Part shown: one piece after another, positions 38,252 through 47,403 of the stretch | Position numbering within the stretch: position 1 is the first letter of the stretch | How the letters are laid out: each line of letters opens with the position of its first letter | Source of the DNA: Methylobacter sp. | Lineage (GTDB): Bacteria; Pseudomonadota; Gammaproteobacteria; Methylococcales; Methylomonadaceae | Direction: 5' to 3' | Assembly: GCA_024636505.1 (NCBI GenBank) | Contig: JAGXGY010000059.1 | Coordinates: 1 to 64,000 of the forward strand | DNA length: 64,000 nt | Notes under the pieces: model-generated | The model's input: the letters and a program-made list of their open reading frames with translations, nothing else | The model's database searches: none | Told to the model about the DNA's origin: nothing | Position numbers and translations under genes: made by a program

Positions 38252-39697
38252 TTAAACCGTGTAAGTTGTTGATGCGGTTTTTCCGCCATGCCCGGTCCAG
38301 TCGGTATGAAAGAATCGGCCTCTGGGCTGATCGGTCCGCTCATAAGTATGGGCACCGAAATAATCCCGCTGCGCCTGTAGCAGATTAGCCGGCAATCTTT
38401 CACTGCGGTAGCCGTCGTAATACGCCAGCGCGGAAGACAAGGCCGGGGTCGGAATGCTCAGCTCTATGCCTAGAATAACGGCTCTACGCCAACCTTCATC
38501 GGCTTGCTTCATCGCATCGATAAAAAAGTCGGCTAACAGCAGATTTTCCAAATCGGGATTGGCATCGTAGGCTTGCTTGATGTCGGTTAAAAACCGGCTG
38601 CGAATAATACAGCCGCCGCGCCACATCAGCGCAATATCGCCATAATTAAGTGCCATGCCATATTCTTTCGAGGCTTCGCGCATCAAGCGAAAGCCTTGCG
38701 CATAAGAAATAATCTTGGCGGCGTACAAGGCATCGCCAATCGCAGTAATCATGGCTTTCTTGTCACCGATAAATTTCAGTGGCCGTTTAGGCAATACCGA
38801 TGCCGCTTTAAGCCGTTCTTCTTTTTGAGCGGATAAACAGCGGGCAAATACCGCTTCGCCAATCAGGGTTAACGGGATGCCGAGATCCAAAGCATTGATA
38901 CCGGTCCATTTGCCGGTGCCTTTTTGTCCGGCAGTGTCGAGAATTTTTTTCAGCAACGGCTGACCATCGCTATCTTTGTACGCCAAAATAGCCGCAGTGA
39001 TTTCAATCAGATAGGAGCTTAACGCCCCCCGATTCCACTCGGTGAATATCGCCTGCATGTCATTAGCGCTTAAGCCCAAGCCGTCGGACAGCAGCTGATA
39101 AGCTTCGCCGATCAATTGCATGTCGCCGTATTCAATACCGTTATGCACCATCTTGACGTAATGTCCGGCACCATTATCGCCGACCCATTCGCAGCAAGGC
39201 CTGCCATCAACTTGCGCACTGATGGACTGGAAAATGGTTTTGACCGCAGGCCATGCATCCTTGTTGCCGCCGGGCATGATAGACGGTCCGTGTCTTGCGC
39301 CTTCCTCGCCGCCGGAAACGCCCGCGCCTATGTAGAGGATATTTTGTTCTTTTAGGGCAATAGTACGACGTTGAGTGTCAGTGAACAGTGAGTTGCCACC
39401 GTCGACAATAATATCGCCGGGTGACAATAGGGGGATTAACTTGTCGATGTACTGATCGACCACCTCGCCCGCTTTAACCATCAACATAATGATGCGCGGC
39501 GATTCCAGTTTGTCGATCAATGCTTCCAGCGAGTGGGTACCGATAATCCGGGTATTTTTGCCAGGGCCAGCCAGAAACTCATCAACTGTACGGGTCGTGC
39601 GGTTAAATACCGCCACGGTAAAACCATGGTCGTTCATATTAAGAACCAGATTTTGTCCCATGACCCCTAGGCCGATTAAGCCGATGTTTGCTTTCAT
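38252..39697 (-). CDS. gnd: 6-phosphogluconate dehydrogenase (decarboxylating)
   Basis: The 481-residue enzyme oxidises 6-phosphogluconate to ribulose 5-phosphate. The NADP-binding motif is IGLIGLGVMGQNL (5-17). The substrate motifs include GAGVSGGEEGARHGPSIMPGG and MVHNGIEYGDMQLI (catalytic Lys/Glu region). The C-terminus has YFGAHTYERTDQPRGRFFHTDW. Length matches the long, E. coli-type enzyme. No zwf lies next to it. Confidence 0.97.
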   Translation of the reverse strand: MKANIGLIGLGVMGQNLVLNMNDHGFTVAVFNRTTRTVDEFLAGPGKNTRIIGTHSLEALIDKLESPRIIMLMVKAGEVVDQYIDKLIPLLSPGDIIVDGGNSLFTDTQRRTIALKEQNILYIGAGVSGGEEGARHGPSIMPGGNKDAWPAVKTIFQSISAQVDGRPCCEWVGDNGAGHYVKMVHNGIEYGDMQLIGEAYQLLSDGLGLSANDMQAIFTEWNRGALSSYLIEITAAILAYKDSDGQPLLKKILDTAGQKGTGKWTGINALDLGIPLTLIGEAVFARCLSAQKEERLKAASVLPKRPLKFIGDKKAMITAIGDALYAAKIISYAQGFRLMREASKEYGMALNYGDIALMWRGGCIIRSRFLTDIKQAYDANPDLENLLLADFFIDAMKQADEGWRRAVILGIELSIPTPALSSALAYYDGYRSERLPANLLQAQRDYFGAHTYERTDQPRGRFFHTDWTGHGGKTASTTYTV

Positions 39698-40003
39698 AGT
39701 TATCTTCTGTAATTAAGTGATAGGGAGATAATGTCAGTATTCTCGTTCCTGCGTGCTACGTCGCTGCCATTAAGATAGGATTTACTCTATTGTGATTGTG
39801 GGCGCGAATGTAACCATAACTATTTCGGTCATTCATTTAATGGCAGTGGCGTGCGGTGACCAAAAGCACTATAACCCCTGACAGAGTTTTTTTCATGGCT
39901 TTCGTGGACGATGGATTTTTTCAGGCTACATGTTTCAATCCACATTCGACCTCATCTGCCAAATGACTTGTCTTACGACAATCCATCGACAGATAGAGGT
40001 CAA
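39698..40003. other. Intergenic region between gnd and the cytochrome c gene
   Basis: This contains the gnd upstream region, a partial GTGGGCGCGAATG repeat near 39799 and repeat copy B (39928-40001), which abuts the stop of the cytochrome gene. No gene is supported. Confidence 0.6.
39928..40001 (-). repeat. Structured dispersed repeat with CRISPR-handle-like tail, copy B
   Basis: On the minus strand it opens GACCTCTATCTGTCG, closes AGATGAGGTCG, and continues AATGTGGATTGAAACATGT. It matches copy A (18523-18583) in both arms and in the tail, while the loop differs in length by about 13 nt. It lies just downstream of the cytochrome c stop. Confidence 0.72.
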
Positions 40004-40408
40004 TCAATGCTTGCCCGGCTCCAGTTTTACCCCTCGCCGTTCATAAGTCACATAGGCCTGTAGCGCAGTCATTTTTGGATCATCGGCGGCTAACGGTTGT
40101 CCTTCCAGCGGATTTTTAAGACACCAGTTGATCATTTGCCAAAGCGGTATGACTTTACCTAGCTGCTTTTGAAATTTCGGATAGGTTTCCGGATGGGTAT
40201 TGGCCGCATTCGGATGGCATTGGGCGCAGGCAACGCCATTAGTACCCAGTTTGGGACTGGTCCATAATTTGCGGCCTTCAGAGGCAACATCCATAAACTG
40301 CTGCTGCCAGCGCTGCACATCGGCATCGGTGAATTCATCGGCCAGCGCTGAACCGGTGGCCGCTAACGCCAAACACAGCGCTATTGTTGTTTGTTGATAA
40401 GTGGTCAT
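40004..40408 (-). CDS. Periplasmic monohaem cytochrome c
   Basis: The 134-residue protein has a Sec signal peptide (1-23, cleavage after ALA) and one haem site CAQCH at residues 61-65. A distal Met is not obvious after the haem, although M133-like candidates exist (KVIPLWQMINWC, KMTALQAY). The segment RKLWTSPKLGTNGVACAQCH and the WQMINWCLKNP region resemble SoxA/SoxX-type c-type domains. It is last in a peroxidase / phosphoesterase / cytochrome c series and may donate electrons to the peroxidase. Confidence 0.78.
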   Translation of the reverse strand: MTTYQQTTIALCLALAATGSALADEFTDADVQRWQQQFMDVASEGRKLWTSPKLGTNGVACAQCHPNAANTHPETYPKFQKQLGKVIPLWQMINWCLKNPLEGQPLAADDPKMTALQAYVTYERRGVKLEPGKH

Positions 40409-40430
40409 GGTCTTGCTCCTGTACGGACGA

Positions 40431-41507
40431 CTAATAGTGTGTTTGCGGGATAATCCGCGCTTTTTCGTCCTGATAGACGGTATCTTCCGGATGTTTCAAT
40501 GTCTTGTTATAGCGGACAATGCGGTTGCTGTTGTTATACAAGGTAAAATTCAGGTCGGCGTTGCCATCGGCCAGGTTGATAAACTGCCAGCCGGTAGCGT
40601 CGCGCTCGAAAAACGGATCGGCGCGGTTCATCGGCACGGTCAGTTTCGGCAGATATTGCTCGGCTTGGGCATAGGATTGCGGATACGGCCACGGCCAGGC
40701 GGTTGCCATCACCGAGTTGAAACTGATGTTGCCGATCTGGTTGTACTGAATCTGGTGGACGTGGCCGTAAATAACCGACACTTTATTAAACGGTTTTAAC
40801 AGCGCCTGAACCTGCTCGGCGTCTTCAGTCCAGAAATTCCAGCCTTTATAAATTTTCTGCAACGGCGAATGCGAAAACACCACCACCGGCGTGTCTTTTT
40901 TGACCTTGTCCAAATCTTTTTTCAGCCATAGTCGCTGCTCGTCGCCCACCATGAACGGTGAGCTGTTCGGGTTGTCGAGCCCGGCCATTTCCCGCATCCG
41001 CTGTTCAGCGGTTGGCCAGCGGTTGAAAGTCCAATCATCATAGGTTTTGATGCTGTTCAGTACCACGAAATGCACGCCTTTATGATCGAAACTGTAGTAT
41101 TGCGGGCCGAACAGTTTTTCCCAATATTCGCCCAAGTCCAGATAATAATCGTGTTCGCCCATCACATAACGGACATCGCCCTTTAGCGCCGACAGGATTT
41201 CGGCGCCATGATCCAGTTCAGGCTTGCTGCCCAGTTGCGCCAGATCGCCGCCGTACATCACAAAATCCGGTTTGGGCACCAGCAGATTGGTTTCCGCGAC
41301 GGCGCGAATCAGGCCGCGATCCCAGTTTCTGACGAAACGGTTGTCTTTAATATGCTGGATGTGTGAGTCGGAAATATAGGCGAAGCTGAAGTTTTCGCGG
41401 CTGCCGGCAAACGCCAATTCGACCAAGCTGATCGGCAAAGTTGCGCCGAGGGCTAACGCGCCAGCGCTTTTGATGAAACTCCGGCGACTGTTGTTGATGA
41501 TGTTCAT
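40431..41507 (-). CDS. Tat-exported calcineurin-like phosphoesterase
   Basis: Starting at the ATG at 41507 (AGGA 8 nt upstream) the product begins with a Tat signal: SRRSFIKSAGALALGATLP. The metallophosphoesterase motifs follow in order: DSHIQH (D-x-H), YGGDLA (GGD), GEHDYY (GNHD-like, with Glu for Asn), VVFSHSPL and IYGHVHQIQY (GHxH). It is therefore a periplasmic di-metal phosphohydrolase of unknown substrate. The Asn to Glu change in GNHD is unusual. It is encoded between the peroxidase and the cytochrome c with short gaps. Confidence 0.82.
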   Translation of the reverse strand: MNIINNSRRSFIKSAGALALGATLPISLVELAFAGSRENFSFAYISDSHIQHIKDNRFVRNWDRGLIRAVAETNLLVPKPDFVMYGGDLAQLGSKPELDHGAEILSALKGDVRYVMGEHDYYLDLGEYWEKLFGPQYYSFDHKGVHFVVLNSIKTYDDWTFNRWPTAEQRMREMAGLDNPNSSPFMVGDEQRLWLKKDLDKVKKDTPVVVFSHSPLQKIYKGWNFWTEDAEQVQALLKPFNKVSVIYGHVHQIQYNQIGNISFNSVMATAWPWPYPQSYAQAEQYLPKLTVPMNRADPFFERDATGWQFINLADGNADLNFTLYNNSNRIVRYNKTLKHPEDTVYQDEKARIIPQTHY

Positions 41508-41521
41508 AGTCAATTCCTGTT

Positions 41522-42697
41522 TCAGTTAGCCGCTTGGGCAGGTTTTGCAGTCAATTTCGAACTGGTCAGCGCATTCATGAAAGCCACCAGATCATCCAGC
41601 TGCGCGTCGGTCAGATTAAGCGGGCGGATGCCGCCGCTCAGGAAATCGTTAACCGGATCACCCGCATTAGTGACGCCGCCATTGTTATAATGGATCATGA
41701 CTTCTTTCAGGGTTTTCAGGCTGCCGTCGTGCATATAGGGCGCGGTCAGCTCGACATTGCGCAAGGTTGGCGTTTTGAAAGCGCCGATTTTGCTCAAGTC
41801 ATCGGTCACGGCAAAGCGCCCCAATTCCGACGACTTTTTATTAGTCAACACCATCACATCGACCTCGCCGCCTTTGTTTTTAGCTTTGAGAAAGGCCTGG
41901 ACCAGTCGGGGAATGTCTTGCTGGATTCGATTAATGCCGATACCGATATTGTGAAAACGGCTGTCGGTAAACAGCGCTTGATCCTGCTCAATGGTATGGC
42001 AGGAAACGCAACGGCCCTGCCCGATAAACAGTTCGAATCCGCGATTCTGGGCCGCAGTCATCGCATCGGCCTGGTCGTTGAAATGATAACGGTCGAAAGC
42101 GGAGTTGCCCGAAATCAGGGTACGCTCGAAGCTGGCAATCGCCTTGGCGACATGGTCTATGGTTATTTTTTTGTCGCTGACCCCGAATACGGACTGGAAT
42201 GCAGCAGAATAATAAGGATCTGTGCGGGTAATTTCGAGTATCGGTTCGTGATTGGCTAGGCCGCCTTCTACCGGATTAATCGGAGGTTGCTTGGCTTGGC
42301 CTTCCAGATCCGCTTCACGCCCATCCCAGAACTGCGACTTGTTGAATGCGGCATTGAGCACGGTGGGAGCGTTGCGCGTTCCGGTCAGTCCGTGATGACC
42401 GACCGAGACCGGCAGACCGTCGGTAAATGCTTTCTTATCGTCGTGGCAATTTGAGCAGCTGACCGTGCCGTCGACAGAAAAACGCTTGTCGTGAAACAGC
42501 TTGTCGCCCAAGGCAATTTTGGCCGGAGTTTGCAGATTGTTTGTCGGTATCGGAACCGGCGGCAAACCTAACAAATTATTTTCGTCGGTGACTGAGGGCG
42601 ATTGACTGGCGGCGGGTTCAGCCAAGGGCTTGGTGTCGGCTTGTTTATAGGTCAACAAAGTGCACAGAACAAGGGCTAGCAATACTGCATGTCGCAT
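41522..42697 (-). CDS. Di-haem cytochrome c peroxidase (MauG/CcpA family)
   Basis: The 391-residue exported protein has haem sites CSNCH (81-85) and CVSCH (230-234). The N-terminal haem region includes GLTGTRNAPTVLNAAFN and FWDGREADLEGQA, and a C-terminal APYMHDGSLKTL supplies the Met ligand loop. These proteins reduce hydrogen peroxide in the periplasm or, in the MauG branch, modify proteins. A long loop (about 265-290, rich in Lys/Gly) lies before the Met region. Neighbours suggest electron supply from the downstream cytochrome c. Confidence 0.88.
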   Translation of the reverse strand: MRHAVLLALVLCTLLTYKQADTKPLAEPAASQSPSVTDENNLLGLPPVPIPTNNLQTPAKIALGDKLFHDKRFSVDGTVSCSNCHDDKKAFTDGLPVSVGHHGLTGTRNAPTVLNAAFNKSQFWDGREADLEGQAKQPPINPVEGGLANHEPILEITRTDPYYSAAFQSVFGVSDKKITIDHVAKAIASFERTLISGNSAFDRYHFNDQADAMTAAQNRGFELFIGQGRCVSCHTIEQDQALFTDSRFHNIGIGINRIQQDIPRLVQAFLKAKNKGGEVDVMVLTNKKSSELGRFAVTDDLSKIGAFKTPTLRNVELTAPYMHDGSLKTLKEVMIHYNNGGVTNAGDPVNDFLSGGIRPLNLTDAQLDDLVAFMNALTSSKLTAKPAQAAN

Positions 42698-42912
42698 GAC
42701 AGGCCTCCTGACGAATCGTAGAGAACAGACGTTGTTTTTTATCGTCCAACCCTGACTCAGGCGGCATGATAATAACAGCTGGACTTTGAGATTAGATGAA
42801 GCGTGTCATTCGTGCAATAAGTAGAATCACTTAATTTGCTGGTTGGCAAGTCTTGAGATACGCATGACGTACCTTGATTGATCTGGGTGTGACGGTATTA
42901 GCGCATGGTGGT

Positions 42913-42969
42913 GTGGGCGTGAATTTATTCGCGCTTTTTAAGCTACAGCGCGAATAAATTCACGCCCAC
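42913..42969. repeat. Long perfect palindromic repeat
   Basis: Two 23-bp arms (42913-42935 and 42947-42969) are exact reverse complements around an 11-nt loop; the arm begins GTGGGCGTGAATTTATTC. The hairpin sits 4 bp after the stop of the minus-strand membrane protein. It has no T tract, so it is a repeat that may also stabilise the mRNA end. Shorter relatives are at 38066-38085 and 39799. Confidence 0.93.
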
Positions 42970-42973
42970 ATTA

Positions 42974-43477
42974 TTATTCGGGACTGGGATTATTCATCCG
43001 AACTCTGGCGCGTACCAGCGCGGTAATCACCACTATCAACAATGCCGCCAGCGAAAGTTCCAGCACCACGAACGCGGCAATTTTAAACCAGGCAAAGAGC
43101 GGATCGACAAACCTGACCAACCAGCCGCCGGCTTCATCGGCCAATGCGCCTCCGTAAGTCAAACAGCTCAGCCAGATCTTTAGCCGTATCGAGAACTCGG
43201 TCATCAGCATTAAATGGGTTAAAGTCAACACCAGCATGCCCATTGAGAATAGATGAAAATGCGAGACTTCCAGCATGCCCTGATAGCTGCGCGGCTGGGT
43301 AAACTGTTGTTCTGAACCCAGATAATAAGCAATCACCGAATCCGGCGTTAAGTCCATGTGATTAAAATACATCATGCCGTTACTGAACCATAACAGGGCG
43401 ATATATACCAGGAACATTAACACCAGCATGTTTAACAAGGATTTACGATGCTGCTCTCCGGTCACAAAATAACGCAT
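42974..43477 (-). CDS. Four-span membrane protein, unknown
   Basis: The 167-residue protein has about four transmembrane helices (20-36, 68-92, 100-115, 130-152). Conserved-looking His residues are in HFHLFSMGMLVLTLTHLML, which might bind haem or quinone. It overlaps the upstream FMN-binding protein by 1 nt, so the two are probably translated together and may form a membrane redox unit. I do not recognise the family. Confidence 0.6.
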   Translation of the reverse strand: MRYFVTGEQHRKSLLNMLVLMFLVYIALLWFSNGMMYFNHMDLTPDSVIAYYLGSEQQFTQPRSYQGMLEVSHFHLFSMGMLVLTLTHLMLMTEFSIRLKIWLSCLTYGGALADEAGGWLVRFVDPLFAWFKIAAFVVLELSLAALLIVVITALVRARVRMNNPSPE

Positions 43478-44031
43478 TAATGCTTACCCTGATTTTTTAT
43501 CATAACTTGATAAATGGCCATGACCTTACGGATACTACTGACGGTCGCCCTTGTGCTTAAGGTCGCGCCGCTGATGCCGTCAATACCCTTATTAAAATCC
43601 ATGTCGGCCAACGGGCGTTTATAGAGCTGTCCAAACCAGCGTTCCGGCGGCATATATTCCGGCGGTTCGTGGAAGGCGAGGGTAGTGACGTTGCGTAATT
43701 CGCCGTCTGGGTTTAACACGATCATCAAGGTTTCCGGTTTGGTTCTGACCGTGACGGTTTCTATAGCGGCATAACCTAGCACTTTGCCCTGATTTTTACC
43801 GACATAAAAAGTAAACAGGCCGGAATCGAGTTTAACCCTGGCTAGTTGTTCTATTGTGGCGGTTTGTTGTTTATCGGGAAATAACGATAACTGTTCGACT
43901 TGCGCCTCTTTGCCGAAGGCCAGTTCCAGCGCCTCATTCTTGCTGTAAAAAATGGTGGCGTAGCTGAGAGTTGCGGCGCTGAGCAGCGATAAAAAGAGAA
44001 TAAAAAATCCCCATTGCCTGGTTGTTTTCAT
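43477..44031 (-). CDS. FMN-binding domain protein (RnfG/NqrC-like)
   Basis: The 184-residue protein has an N-terminal signal anchor (10-26) and an FMN-binding domain whose flavin attachment motif is GISGATLSTRAT (covalent FMN on Thr in this family). GYAAIETVTVRTKPETLMIV matches the domain core. It is likely an extracytoplasmic flavoprotein passing electrons with its coupled four-span partner. This is not a complete Rnf/Nqr operon, as no other subunits are present. Confidence 0.82.
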   Translation of the reverse strand: MKTTRQWGFFILFLSLLSAATLSYATIFYSKNEALELAFGKEAQVEQLSLFPDKQQTATIEQLARVKLDSGLFTFYVGKNQGKVLGYAAIETVTVRTKPETLMIVLNPDGELRNVTTLAFHEPPEYMPPERWFGQLYKRPLADMDFNKGIDGISGATLSTRATVSSIRKVMAIYQVMIKNQGKH

Positions 44032-44123
44032 AGTGACTCGTGTGCGGAATTTAAGTAGATAAATGCAAATAGTTTACCACTACCTATAAACAGGCGGCCA
44101 TTAAGTTAAGGCATGAATAAGAT

Positions 44124-44185
44124 TGTGGGGGTGACTTGAGTCGCCCAGTCAGTCGTTCAATCGGCGACTGAAGTCGCCCCCCACA
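44124..44185. repeat. Imperfect palindromic repeat between porin and FMN-protein genes
   Basis: Arms 44124-44145 and about 44163-44185 pair over about 20 bp with a few mismatches; cores are GTGGGGG/CCCCCAC and GAGTCGCC/GGCGACT. Each arm also contains a small GCGACTTCAGTCGC-type dyad. It follows the porin stop. Confidence 0.78.
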
Positions 44186-44210
44186 TGCATCATTTATTGT
44201 TAGGTCGAAA

Positions 44211-45605
44211 CTAGAAGATAAAACCGAAGCCCAGATTGAAATCGTCCGGCACGCTGCCCCGTTTCGCGGTGAAATTGCGATAATCCGCTTTAATCACGAC
44301 ATTCGGAATGGGCTTGTATTGCAAACCGAACTGATAAATTTTTCTGTCTTTGGTTTCATCGTCAGAAAAACCGGTTGGTGCGCTGGCGATAGTATCCATC
44401 TGTTCATAACGAAAAAAAGGCGCCAGATATTGGGTGGTGTTGGGATTTAGCAACGGCAATATGTCATAACCGACCTCGCTGTACCAGCCGTAGTTTTCTT
44501 CGCCAATGGTTTGTCCTTTGGCTGCACTAAGCACACCGGCATCGTCGATATGTCCCCATGAACCTAAAGTACGGAACTCCAGTCCACGATATTTCCACTG
44601 CATGTGCCCTTCATACAGCTGGATAAAGGCGTCGACATTCTGCTGGGCTTTTGTGGTTAGATTGGTAAAGGTTTGGTTTTGCCCGGCATTGCCGACATAT
44701 CCGGAACCTCCGAATGATAAGCCAGGCACCACGGCAGGCGTATAATCCAGTCGTCCGACGAAGGCCAGATTTTCGGCTTTGGCCTGACTGCCTTGCTGTC
44801 TGCCGGATCGGATGCCGTCAGCATTAAAATTGGCGGCATTCAAGCCATTTACGACATAAGCAGTATAAGTCAGATTCGGCAACACTTCGCCAAACAGACC
44901 AACACCAATATCACGCCAGGTGCTCGGGAGGATCTGACGCTCTACTTCCGGGCGATTGTTGCCAAAATAAAATGGCGGCTCGTGAATCAGGTTGACAAAA
45001 CCCATCGGCATCAACACCATACCGGCACGAACATTAGCCATAGGATCGATAAAGAAATCCAGCGCCGCAAACTCGACCGATACTGAGCCGCCCTTCTCGG
45101 TCGAACCATGTTCAAATTCAAGTTCACTGTTGAACAGAATGTTGTCGGTAAACTTGTAACCGGCATATAACACCATTCGTTCAAAATCGGCATTATTGTT
45201 TTTGCCTTTTTTATCGCCGACTATTGCCTGATAATTAGCCTCGCCGTAACCGCCAATCGACAGACCTTTACCTACCTGATAGACCTTGGATGCAGCAGGC
45301 CCCAGGCCATAAGCGCTTTTATACTGCACTTCGTCAGGAATGCTCAGGTTGGTGCGCAATTTTTCAACTTCCTGGCTTAACACATCGGTTTTTCGTTCCA
45401 AGGTTTTTACATCGCTACCGGCGGTTTTGACTGGAGCTTGCGCCTGCATTCCTGATTTCATTTCGTCAATTTGCTTTTGCTGCGCCTGGATTATTTTCCA
45501 CATATCTTCCATGGTTTGCGGCTTTTCCAATGCGCTGACAGGCGCACTCAAAGCGGCCAGCGCTGTCAGTATGGCACCTTTTAATAAGGTTTTATTGTTG
45601 TTCAT
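44211..45605 (-). CDS. Outer-membrane porin with N-terminal coiled coil
   Basis: The 464-residue protein has a Sec signal peptide (1-25, VSALE cleavage), a coiled coil (about 28-95: TMEDMWKIIQAQQKQIDEMK) and a beta-barrel. The segment VSVEFAALDFFIDPMANVRA and the end VVIKADYRNFTAKRGS...GFGFIF are typical of OprO/OprP-like or carbohydrate porins. The terminal residue is Phe. It is first in its strand before the FMN-binding gene but separated by a palindrome, so it is probably its own unit. Specificity is unknown. Confidence 0.78.
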   Translation of the reverse strand: MNNNKTLLKGAILTALAALSAPVSALEKPQTMEDMWKIIQAQQKQIDEMKSGMQAQAPVKTAGSDVKTLERKTDVLSQEVEKLRTNLSIPDEVQYKSAYGLGPAASKVYQVGKGLSIGGYGEANYQAIVGDKKGKNNNADFERMVLYAGYKFTDNILFNSELEFEHGSTEKGGSVSVEFAALDFFIDPMANVRAGMVLMPMGFVNLIHEPPFYFGNNRPEVERQILPSTWRDIGVGLFGEVLPNLTYTAYVVNGLNAANFNADGIRSGRQQGSQAKAENLAFVGRLDYTPAVVPGLSFGGSGYVGNAGQNQTFTNLTTKAQQNVDAFIQLYEGHMQWKYRGLEFRTLGSWGHIDDAGVLSAAKGQTIGEENYGWYSEVGYDILPLLNPNTTQYLAPFFRYEQMDTIASAPTGFSDDETKDRKIYQFGLQYKPIPNVVIKADYRNFTAKRGSVPDDFNLGFGFIF

Positions 45606-45737
45606 TGATACGATCTCTCACAAATAATGGGTGGGAGAAGTATAAATCAAATAGGGATGTTAATACAAACGATTCCTATTTAAAACTTAAGGTGGGGTTT
45701 TAATGTAGCCACTCACCCCTCGTGGCATAGCTATGCC

Positions 45738-46790
45738 CTAACAGGAAACAACCTTGTTTTGTAACTGCGAGATCAGGCGCTTAATCGCCGGTTGCTGCGC
45801 GATGATGCTCTCACATAAGTGGAATTGATCAACTGCACGGTGTAAGTTCTGCTCGGGCTCGGCCACCTTGAAATAGCGGTTGCCTTGCAGATAATCGGTA
45901 TAAAAGCGAAGGCCTAATTCAAAAGGAATCAGGCGGATGGCGGGGTACAAATAGTGATAATCGTGTTCGGTAAAAAATGCGCCGGCCTCGCTTAGGTAGC
46001 TTTTTAACAGCGCGGCGCAAATGTCCAGATCAAACCTGACAGGTTTAACGGTATAGCAGCAAGAGCGCAGACAATCGCCAATATCGTAATGAACCAGCCC
46101 CGGTTTGACGGTGTCCAGATCGACAATACTGACAATTTTTTTGCTGTGTTTATCGAACAGAAAATTGTTTAATTTGGGATCGCCGTGAATCACCCGCAAA
46201 GACAGCAAACCCTGTTTTTTAGCCGCTTCCAGATCATCGGCGATGCCCTGAAACCGGGCGATAAATTCGGCGCAATAGCGGTTTTTGGGCTGATCCGATA
46301 ACGGTAAAACCTGATGATAATGTTTCAAATATTGAGGCGTTATATGAAAGCCGGGCAGGGTGTCATGCAAAAGCACCGAGTTAAGATCGCTAAGCAGGCG
46401 ATGAAAATGCCCCAGCGCAAACCCGGCCTGCTCGGCATCACTGATAGTTTCTATGGTCTCTACGCTTTCGCTGTTGTTGATAAAGCTCAGCGCCCGCCAG
46501 CAATCGCCGTTTTGATCCCGATAAAGCGCGTCGTTAGCGATAGTCTTTACAATTTCCGGAATGTGCAGTTTAACGTTGTTTTTTTGCGCTATATGCCGGT
46601 TAAGCATACCTAAGTTGGCCATGATTTGCTCGGGCGTCGTAAAAACCGCTCGGTTTATGCGCTGCAGAACAAACGGGGATGATGGCGTTGTGGCCAGATA
46701 AGTATCATTAATCAGACCATTGCCGAGCGGGGTTATTTCGGTAACGGTGCTGGCGAATTGCTTGGCGATGGGGAGTAGCGTGCTCAGCAC
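45738..46790 (-). CDS. Aminoglycoside-phosphotransferase-fold sugar kinase
   Basis: The 350-residue kinase has an APH fold: GNGLINDTYLA (nucleotide loop), FVLQRINRAVFTTPEQIMANL, catalytic loop VIHGDPKLNNFLFD (HGDxxxxN) and metal-binding SIVDLDTVKPGLVHYDIGD. This arrangement is closest to N-acetylhexosamine 1-kinase (NahK)-like proteins. The start is GTG at 46790, overlapping nothing but adjacent to the rdgB stop. It probably phosphorylates a sugar or other small molecule; it is not expected to be an antibiotic-resistance gene. Confidence 0.78.
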   Translation of the reverse strand: MLSTLLPIAKQFASTVTEITPLGNGLINDTYLATTPSSPFVLQRINRAVFTTPEQIMANLGMLNRHIAQKNNVKLHIPEIVKTIANDALYRDQNGDCWRALSFINNSESVETIETISDAEQAGFALGHFHRLLSDLNSVLLHDTLPGFHITPQYLKHYHQVLPLSDQPKNRYCAEFIARFQGIADDLEAAKKQGLLSLRVIHGDPKLNNFLFDKHSKKIVSIVDLDTVKPGLVHYDIGDCLRSCCYTVKPVRFDLDICAALLKSYLSEAGAFFTEHDYHYLYPAIRLIPFELGLRFYTDYLQGNRYFKVAEPEQNLHRAVDQFHLCESIIAQQPAIKRLISQLQNKVVSC

Positions 46791-46791
46791 A

Positions 46792-47403
46792 TTAAGCGGC
46801 TTCCCTGGCCTTAATTAATGCCGTTAAATGCCCCAAAGCCTGACCTCGGTGACTCAGCGTATTTTTTACCGCCGCCGGTAATTCTGCCGAGGTGCAATGA
46901 TGGCTGGGTACCCAGAACACCGGATCATAACCGAAACCGTTTTCGCCGACCGCATCATCTAAAATCCGGCCCTCCCAAACGCCTTGGGCAATCACCGGAC
47001 AAGGATCGTTCGCATGTTCCATAAATACCATCACGCAAATAAAGCGCGCAATACGCTGTTCGGCCGGTATGTCTTTAAGTTCATGCAGCAGCTTGTTGAG
47101 ATTGTCCCGATCGCTGGCGCCAACCCCGGCATATCGGGCGGAAATCACGCCCGGCGCACCGTTTAACGCATCAACCACCAGCCCCGAATCATCGGCTATT
47201 GCCGGCAGCCGGCAATGCAGCGCGGCATTTCTGGCTTTCAAAATGGCATTTTCTACAAAAGTAGAGCCGGTTTCTTCCACATCGACAACATTAAACGCAG
47301 ACTGCGGAACAATAGGATGTTCCGCCAGTATCGCCTGAATTTCGCTGATCTTGCCGGGATTGCTGCTGGCCAGCACGATTTTATTTAGGGTTGAAAAGGT
47401 CAT
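46792..47403 (-). CDS. rdgB: XTP/dITP diphosphatase RdgB
   Basis: The 203-residue house-cleaning enzyme removes inosine and xanthosine triphosphates. It has [37 protein letters not shown] with the active-site Asp pair, and [11 protein letters not shown]. Its ATG overlaps the rph stop by 4 nt, the common rph-rdgB coupling. Confidence 0.96.
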   Translation of the reverse strand: MTFSTLNKIVLASSNPGKISEIQAILAEHPIVPQSAFNVVDVEETGSTFVENAILKARNAALHCRLPAIADDSGLVVDALNGAPGVISARYAGVGASDRDNLNKLLHELKDIPAEQRIARFICVMVFMEHANDPCPVIAQGVWEGRILDDAVGENGFGYDPVFWVPSHHCTSAELPAAVKNTLSHRGQALGHLTALIKAREAA

